Source: Actinomycetes bacterium (GTDB lineage: Bacteria; Actinomycetota; Actinomycetes; Actinomycetales; Microbacteriaceae). Taken from it: a stretch of DNA of 64,000 nt. Position 1 is the first letter of the stretch; the number at the start of each line of letters is the position of its first letter. The DNA lies in contig JAKOTS010000032.1 of the NCBI GenBank assembly GCA_029777095.1, positions 62,001-126,000 of the forward strand. Reading direction: 5' to 3'. This document shows positions 60,186 through 64,000 of this stretch, one piece after another. A model generated the notes under the pieces. It saw nothing but the letters and a program-made list of their open reading frames with translations. It was not told the origin of the DNA and ran no database searches. Made by a program: the position numbers and the translations under genes.

Positions 60186-61253
60186 TTACCCGGCGGTGAC
60201 CGGCGGCAGATCTGTGACGGGTGGCAGGGCAGTGCTGGGCGTCCATCCGAGTGCCGGCGCGACGTACTTCGCGAACGACTCGACGACGCGCAGGTTGAAC
60301 TCGACACCCAACTGGCTCGGGATCGTCAACATGAGCGTGTCAGCGGCCTGGATGGCCGCGTCGTTCAACAACTGCTCGACGAGCACATCGGGTGCGGCCG
60401 CATAGGTCTTGCCAAATGTCGAGCGAACCCCATCGATGATGCCGATCTGGTCACCATCCTGACGCCCGCCAAAGTACATGTCTTCTTCGGCCGTGGTGAT
60501 CGGGAAGACGCTGCGGCTGATCGACGTGCGTGGCTCGCCAGGGTGGCCCGCCTCGCGCCACGCCGCACGAAACGCGTCGATCTGCTCGGCCTGGAGAATG
60601 TCGAACGGCCGCCCATCGGTAGACGTCAACAGCGTCGACGACATGAGGTTCACGCCAATGCGCCCGGCCCACTCTGCGGTGTCTCGGTTGCCAGCACCCC
60701 ACCAAATGCGCGAGCGCAGGCCGGGGGACTGCGGTTCGATTGGCTGGAGTCCGGGGGTGCCGCCAAACGGGCTGGTGGGGTCGCCCTCGGCCATCCCCTC
60801 GCCCTCGATCGCGCGCAAGAACGTCTCGAAATGCTCGCGAGCGATGTCGGCACCGCGCGGGTCGTTGGAGCCGGTGTAGCCGAACGCCTCGTATCCGCGC
60901 ACGACCGACTCGGGTGACCCACGGCTCACGCCGAGCGCGAGTCGGCCATCGCTGATGAGGTCGACCGCCGCGGCCTCCTCGGCCAGGTAGAGCGGGTTCT
61001 CGTAGCGCATGTCGATCACGCCGGTGCCCACCTCGATGTGTTTCGTACGTGCCGCGATCGCCGCGAGCAAGGGCATCGGGGATGCCTGCTGGCGCGCGAA
61101 GTGGTGCACGCGAAAGTATGCGCCGTTGACGCCGAGCTCATCCATGCCCTGGGCGAGGTCGATCGCCTGGTGCAGCGAATCGCGGGCGGTGAGCTCGCGG
61201 CCGCCGCCGAGCGGCCCGTAGTGACCGAAGGAAAGGGTTCCAAAACGTTGCAT
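60186..61253 (-). CDS. LLM-class flavin-dependent oxidoreductase
   Basis: A 355-aa luciferase-like FMN/F420 TIM-barrel oxidoreductase. Typical parts are the LGVNGAYFRVHHFARQQ strand near residue 40, VGTGVIDMRYENPLYLAEEAA near 75, the GRLALGVSRGSPESVVRGYEAFG block near 103 and WWGAGNRDTAEWAG. The start at 61253 (MQRFGTLSFGHYG) fits relatives; an upstream ATG at 61268 adds five residues. It is divergent from the phosphonate transporter. Whether flavin or F420 is used, and on what substrate, cannot be told. Confidence 0.87.
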   Translation of the reverse strand: MQRFGTLSFGHYGPLGGGRELTARDSLHQAIDLAQGMDELGVNGAYFRVHHFARQQASPMPLLAAIAARTKHIEVGTGVIDMRYENPLYLAEEAAAVDLISDGRLALGVSRGSPESVVRGYEAFGYTGSNDPRGADIAREHFETFLRAIEGEGMAEGDPTSPFGGTPGLQPIEPQSPGLRSRIWWGAGNRDTAEWAGRIGVNLMSSTLLTSTDGRPFDILQAEQIDAFRAAWREAGHPGEPRTSISRSVFPITTAEEDMYFGGRQDGDQIGIIDGVRSTFGKTYAAAPDVLVEQLLNDAAIQAADTLMLTIPSQLGVEFNLRVVESFAKYVAPALGWTPSTALPPVTDLPPVTAG

Positions 61254-61498
61254 ATCCAGTCCAATCATCGTGCGCGCGAATCTATTCCTATGAATGGATG
61301 CCGCACCCCGGCGTCTGAGCGTGTGTGCCCGATGATGCTCTCACACGGCCGGCCCGGCCCCAAGTGTTTACTCTGCGTTGACCGTCCGTCTCACGCGCTT
61401 CGTCAAACGCGACACCTTGCCCGGCTTATCTGTCGATGTCGCCCTTCTCGCGGCATTCACAGGACGAACCCCCATCGTCCGCTTCTGAAAGGAACCGC

Positions 61499-62407
61499 AT
61501 GCGCACGCGTGCTCTCACCGGTCTTGGCGCTCTCACTGTCGGCGCCGCTCTGCTGTTCACCGGGTGCTCGGCCCCCGTCGATGACGCAGATGCTGCCGAT
61601 GCCCCACTGACCTTCGCGTCAGCCCCGCTCGGTGAAGACCCCACCGCCCAGAACCCCATCAAGGTGCTGACCGCCCTGATGTCTGAAGAGACCGGCCGCG
61701 AGGTCAAGGTCACCGACGTGCCCGACTACCTTGCGGTGGTCGAAGCGATCCGCGGCGGTCACGTCGACTTCGGGCTGATGAGTGGGTTCCCCTCGGCGCT
61801 TGCCGTCAACACGGGCGAGATTGACGCCCTTGTGGCCTGGCCCGGATCCGACGAGCCGGTCTCGACGTGCATCGTGCTCAAAGACTCGCCCCTCAAGAGC
61901 CTCGATGACATCACCCCCGACACCGTGATCGCCTTCGCCGACCCGGCATCGAGCAGCGGCTACTTCATGCCCGTGTACACGCTCGACCAGGCCGGTCTGA
62001 AGAAAGATGTCGACTACAAGGCGATGTTCGCCGGCGGCCACGACATGAGCTTCATGGCGCTCAAGCAGGGCCAGGTGGATGTCGCGTGCACAGCCGTCAT
62101 GCTCACCACCATGGTCGACACCGACCTTTTCCCGTTCTCCGAGGGCGACACTCGATCGATCGCGAAGAGCGAGTCGATGCCGGTATCGACCACCGTCATC
62201 GTCAACCGCAAGATGACGCAGGAAAAGCGTGACCTCCTCCTTGCTGCGATCCCTGCGGTGTTCTCGGAGAAGAACGCCGAGGCCCTCGGCCCGCTCTACG
62301 GTGGCACCGGCGGTATCGAGCCGATGCTCGAGCCGAAGAGCGACATCTTCAAGCCCTTCGTGCGCATCGCACAGATCGCCGGCGTTGACATTTCGGACCT
62401 CGGCTGA
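61499..62407 (+). CDS. phnD: Phosphate/phosphonate ABC transporter substrate-binding lipoprotein
   Basis: A 302-aa PhnD/PtxB-type binding protein. The lipobox LLFTGC is near residue 21. Mature-domain landmarks are the N-terminal VTDVPDYLAVVEAIRGGHVDFGLM segment (around residues 75-98), FADPASSSGYFMPVYTL (the phosphonate or phosphite pocket loop SSSG) and the MALKQGQVDVACT strand. AAAGGAA precedes the ATG at 61499. The stop overlaps the ATPase start (ATGA-like TGATG). Ligands of the family are phosphonates, phosphite or phosphate. Confidence 0.88.
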   Translation: MRTRALTGLGALTVGAALLFTGCSAPVDDADAADAPLTFASAPLGEDPTAQNPIKVLTALMSEETGREVKVTDVPDYLAVVEAIRGGHVDFGLMSGFPSALAVNTGEIDALVAWPGSDEPVSTCIVLKDSPLKSLDDITPDTVIAFADPASSSGYFMPVYTLDQAGLKKDVDYKAMFAGGHDMSFMALKQGQVDVACTAVMLTTMVDTDLFPFSEGDTRSIAKSESMPVSTTVIVNRKMTQEKRDLLLAAIPAVFSEKNAEALGPLYGGTGGIEPMLEPKSDIFKPFVRIAQIAGVDISDLG

Positions 62408-63282
62408 TGGTCGCCCTGCAGACGAAACGCGCGGTGTCGAAGACCTCGGGTTCGAACACCGCGCAGCCAACGGTGCACGTGGTCGAGCCCACGACGGCCG
62501 AGCTGCGCGCGCAGTTGCCGATCGTGTCGGTGCGCAAGCTCCGGGTCGCCTACAACCCGGGCGAGCTCGTGCTCGACGGCGTCGACCTTGATCTCTTCCC
62601 CGGCGAGACGGTGGCGCTGCTTGGCTCCTCGGGATCCGGCAAGTCGACACTCATGAAGAGCCTCACCGGGTTCGCCCCAATCACCTCGGGCAGCGTCCGC
62701 GTCGCGGGCTACGACGTCGCAAACCTCCAGCGCGGGCAGGTGCGCCAGCTCCGCGCCAGCGCCGGCCAGGTGTTCCAGCAGTTCAACCTGATCGGGCGCC
62801 TGAGCGTGTTGACCAACGTGCTCACGGGCACCCTGCACAAGGCCGGGGCGATCAATCTGGTCGGAGGATTCTCGCACGCAGACCGCGTGCGAGCTATGGA
62901 ACTCCTTGACCGCGTGGGCATCGCCCACAAGGCGTCGGAGCCGGCGCGCTCGCTCTCGGGCGGACAGCAGCAGCGCGTCGCAATCGCGCGTGCCCTGATG
63001 CAGCAACCTCGGCTGATCCTCGCGGATGAGCCAGTGGCATCCCTCGACCCACGGATGTCGGATTCGGTGCTTGAGCTTCTGCGCGGCATTGCGCGCGAAG
63101 ACGGCATCCCGGTGCTCGTGAGCCTGCACGTGGTCGACCTGGCGATGCGCCACGCCGACCGCATCGTCGGGCTCAAGCACGGTGAAGTCGTCATCTCGGC
63201 GCCCACCACGCACCTCGATGCCCGCGATCTCGAGGGCGTCTACCACCACGAGGAGGACGACGATGTCGACGGCAACGCCTGA
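62407..63282 (+). CDS. phnC: Phosphonate ABC transporter ATP-binding protein
   Basis: A 291-aa ABC ATPase. Walker A is GSSGSGKST near residue 73, the Q loop region is [17 protein letters not shown] (typical of PhnC), the signature is [15 protein letters not shown] and Walker B is [13 protein letters not shown]. The first 38 residues are a hydrophilic extension. It overlaps phnD by one base and phnE by 20 bases, so the three are translated together. Confidence 0.92.
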   Translation: MVALQTKRAVSKTSGSNTAQPTVHVVEPTTAELRAQLPIVSVRKLRVAYNPGELVLDGVDLDLFPGETVALLGSSGSGKSTLMKSLTGFAPITSGSVRVAGYDVANLQRGQVRQLRASAGQVFQQFNLIGRLSVLTNVLTGTLHKAGAINLVGGFSHADRVRAMELLDRVGIAHKASEPARSLSGGQQQRVAIARALMQQPRLILADEPVASLDPRMSDSVLELLRGIAREDGIPVLVSLHVVDLAMRHADRIVGLKHGEVVISAPTTHLDARDLEGVYHHEEDDDVDGNA

Positions 63283-64000
63283 GCGCGCCCAGCGCTCGAA
63301 GCAGGCGCCGGCGCTCACCACGGACGAGCGCGAGCGCCTCGAGCAGGCCTTCCGCGTGCCGCGTGCCCGCTTCGTGATCGGGGTCGTCATCGGCGCGCTG
63401 GTCCTCGTCTGGTCGTTCGTTGGCGCGCAGTTCAACTTCGCAAAGCTCGGCGACGGCGCGGTCAACATGGGGGCGTTCCTCCTCCGCCTGTTTCCGCCAG
63501 ACTTCGGCAAGTTCGACCGGATCTTCGCGCTCCTGATCGAGACGCTGCAGATGGCGATCGTCGGCACCTTCCTCGGCGCCGTGCTCTCGCTCATCGTCGC
63601 GTTCGGTGCCTCGTCGAACATCGCCCCGAAGTGGTTGTACTACCCGACGCGCTGGGTGATGAACATCATCCGGTCGGTGCCCGACCTGGTGTTCGCGCTG
63701 ATGTTCGTCTCGGCGGTCGGCCTTGGCCCCTTCGCCGGAATCCTCGCGATGACCCTCGGCTCGATCGGGTCGATCGGCAAGGTCTACGCCGAGGCCATGG
63801 AGGCCGTCGACCGTGGTCCGCTCGCGGCCATGGAGGCGGTGGGTGCGTCGAAGCGACAGCTCATTCAGTACGGGGTGGTGCCCCAGGCATCCCCATTGCT
63901 CGTCTCTTACACGCTGCTGCTGTTCGAGGGCAATGTGCGCGGAGCGACCATTCTCGGACTCGTCGGTGCCGGCGGCATCGGGCTCGAACTGACCACCGCG
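63263..64000 (+). CDS. phnE: Phosphonate ABC transporter permease, 3' end cut by window
   Basis: The first 246 residues of a PhnE-type permease; the frame is open to the window end. GAGGAGG (63250-63256) supports the ATG at 63263, which lies inside the end of phnC. One long TM near residue 38 is followed by the LIETLQMAIVGTFLGAVLSL permease core and the AEAMEAVDRGPLAAMEAVGASKRQ EAA-type loop, with IQYGVVPQASPLLVSYTL after it. It completes a PhnDCE uptake system. No C-P lyase genes are seen. Confidence 0.9.
   Translation, partial: MSTATPERAQRSKQAPALTTDERERLEQAFRVPRARFVIGVVIGALVLVWSFVGAQFNFAKLGDGAVNMGAFLLRLFPPDFGKFDRIFALLIETLQMAIVGTFLGAVLSLIVAFGASSNIAPKWLYYPTRWVMNIIRSVPDLVFALMFVSAVGLGPFAGILAMTLGSIGSIGKVYAEAMEAVDRGPLAAMEAVGASKRQLIQYGVVPQASPLLVSYTLLLFEGNVRGATILGLVGAGGIGLELTTA

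Overview
The window is a high-GC chromosomal segment of an actinomycete. GTG and TTG starts are frequent, Ala-rich proteins are common, and the tRNAs mostly do not encode a full CCA end. Dehydratase pair-murB-aspC lies near tRNA-Trp-secE-nusG-rplK-rplA, and NusG has a long acidic N-terminus. I infer the family Microbacteriaceae from that layout; the genus cannot be named from sequence reading alone. I saw no rRNA, insertion sequence, prophage or CRISPR array.

Layout. 1-5.3 kb: the end of a PfkB sugar kinase, tRNA-Tyr, a cupredoxin lipoprotein, a membrane protein with a Gln/Tyr/Pro-rich tail, an inositol-monophosphatase-family enzyme, an M23 cell-wall peptidase, then tRNA-Thr and tRNA-Met. 5.3-14.1 kb: a potassium channel and several transporters, two of them each beside a divergent regulator: TetR with a flavoprotein across a 28-bp palindrome, and HxlR with a tandem pair of DHA2 drug exporters. 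14.1-19.3 kb: a G6PD homologue, an SDR/TetR pair, a GAPDH with an N-terminal extension, and a small lipoprotein. 19.4-24.5 kb: RNase HI, a TauE/SafE exporter, two MaoC/Had dehydratases, MurB and an aspartate aminotransferase.

24.5-31.2 kb: carbon-acid metabolism, with a DmdC-like acyl-CoA dehydrogenase, malate synthase A, a divergent RamB/ScfR-type regulator and a succinate-semialdehyde-type dehydrogenase. 31.4-34.2 kb: tRNA-Trp, secE, nusG, rplK, rplA. 34.3-46.9 kb separates rplA from rplJ. It holds a ROK-regulated sugar uptake and catabolism operon (Gfo/Idh dehydrogenase, ribose-type ABC transporter, two TIM-barrel epimerase/isomerases), a MarR-linked drug exporter and a stand-alone YqaJ-type nuclease. 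47.0-48.3 kb: promoter, L10 leader, rplJ and rplL.

48.3-53.2 kb: a LacI-controlled MalEFG-type sugar ABC transporter. Its first permease carries an unusual extracellular beta-domain insertion. 53.2-61.3 kb: DUF305 and DUF3105 membrane proteins, a Bcr/CflA exporter, a PAP2 phosphatase, a HerA-like DUF853 ATPase, a small HNH protein, a small regulator/membrane-protein pair with repeats over its start codon, and an LLM flavin oxidoreductase. 61.5-64.0 kb: a PhnDCE-type phosphonate transporter, with phnE running off the window.

Most accessory modules follow one plan: a transporter or catabolic operon next to its own local regulator, with operator-like repeats between them. The best candidates for something under-described are the permease with the inserted domain (50,978-52,342), the orphan sugar operon between ribosomal genes, the flavoprotein under the 28-bp palindrome, and the small regulator/membrane-protein pair at 59.3-60.1 kb.
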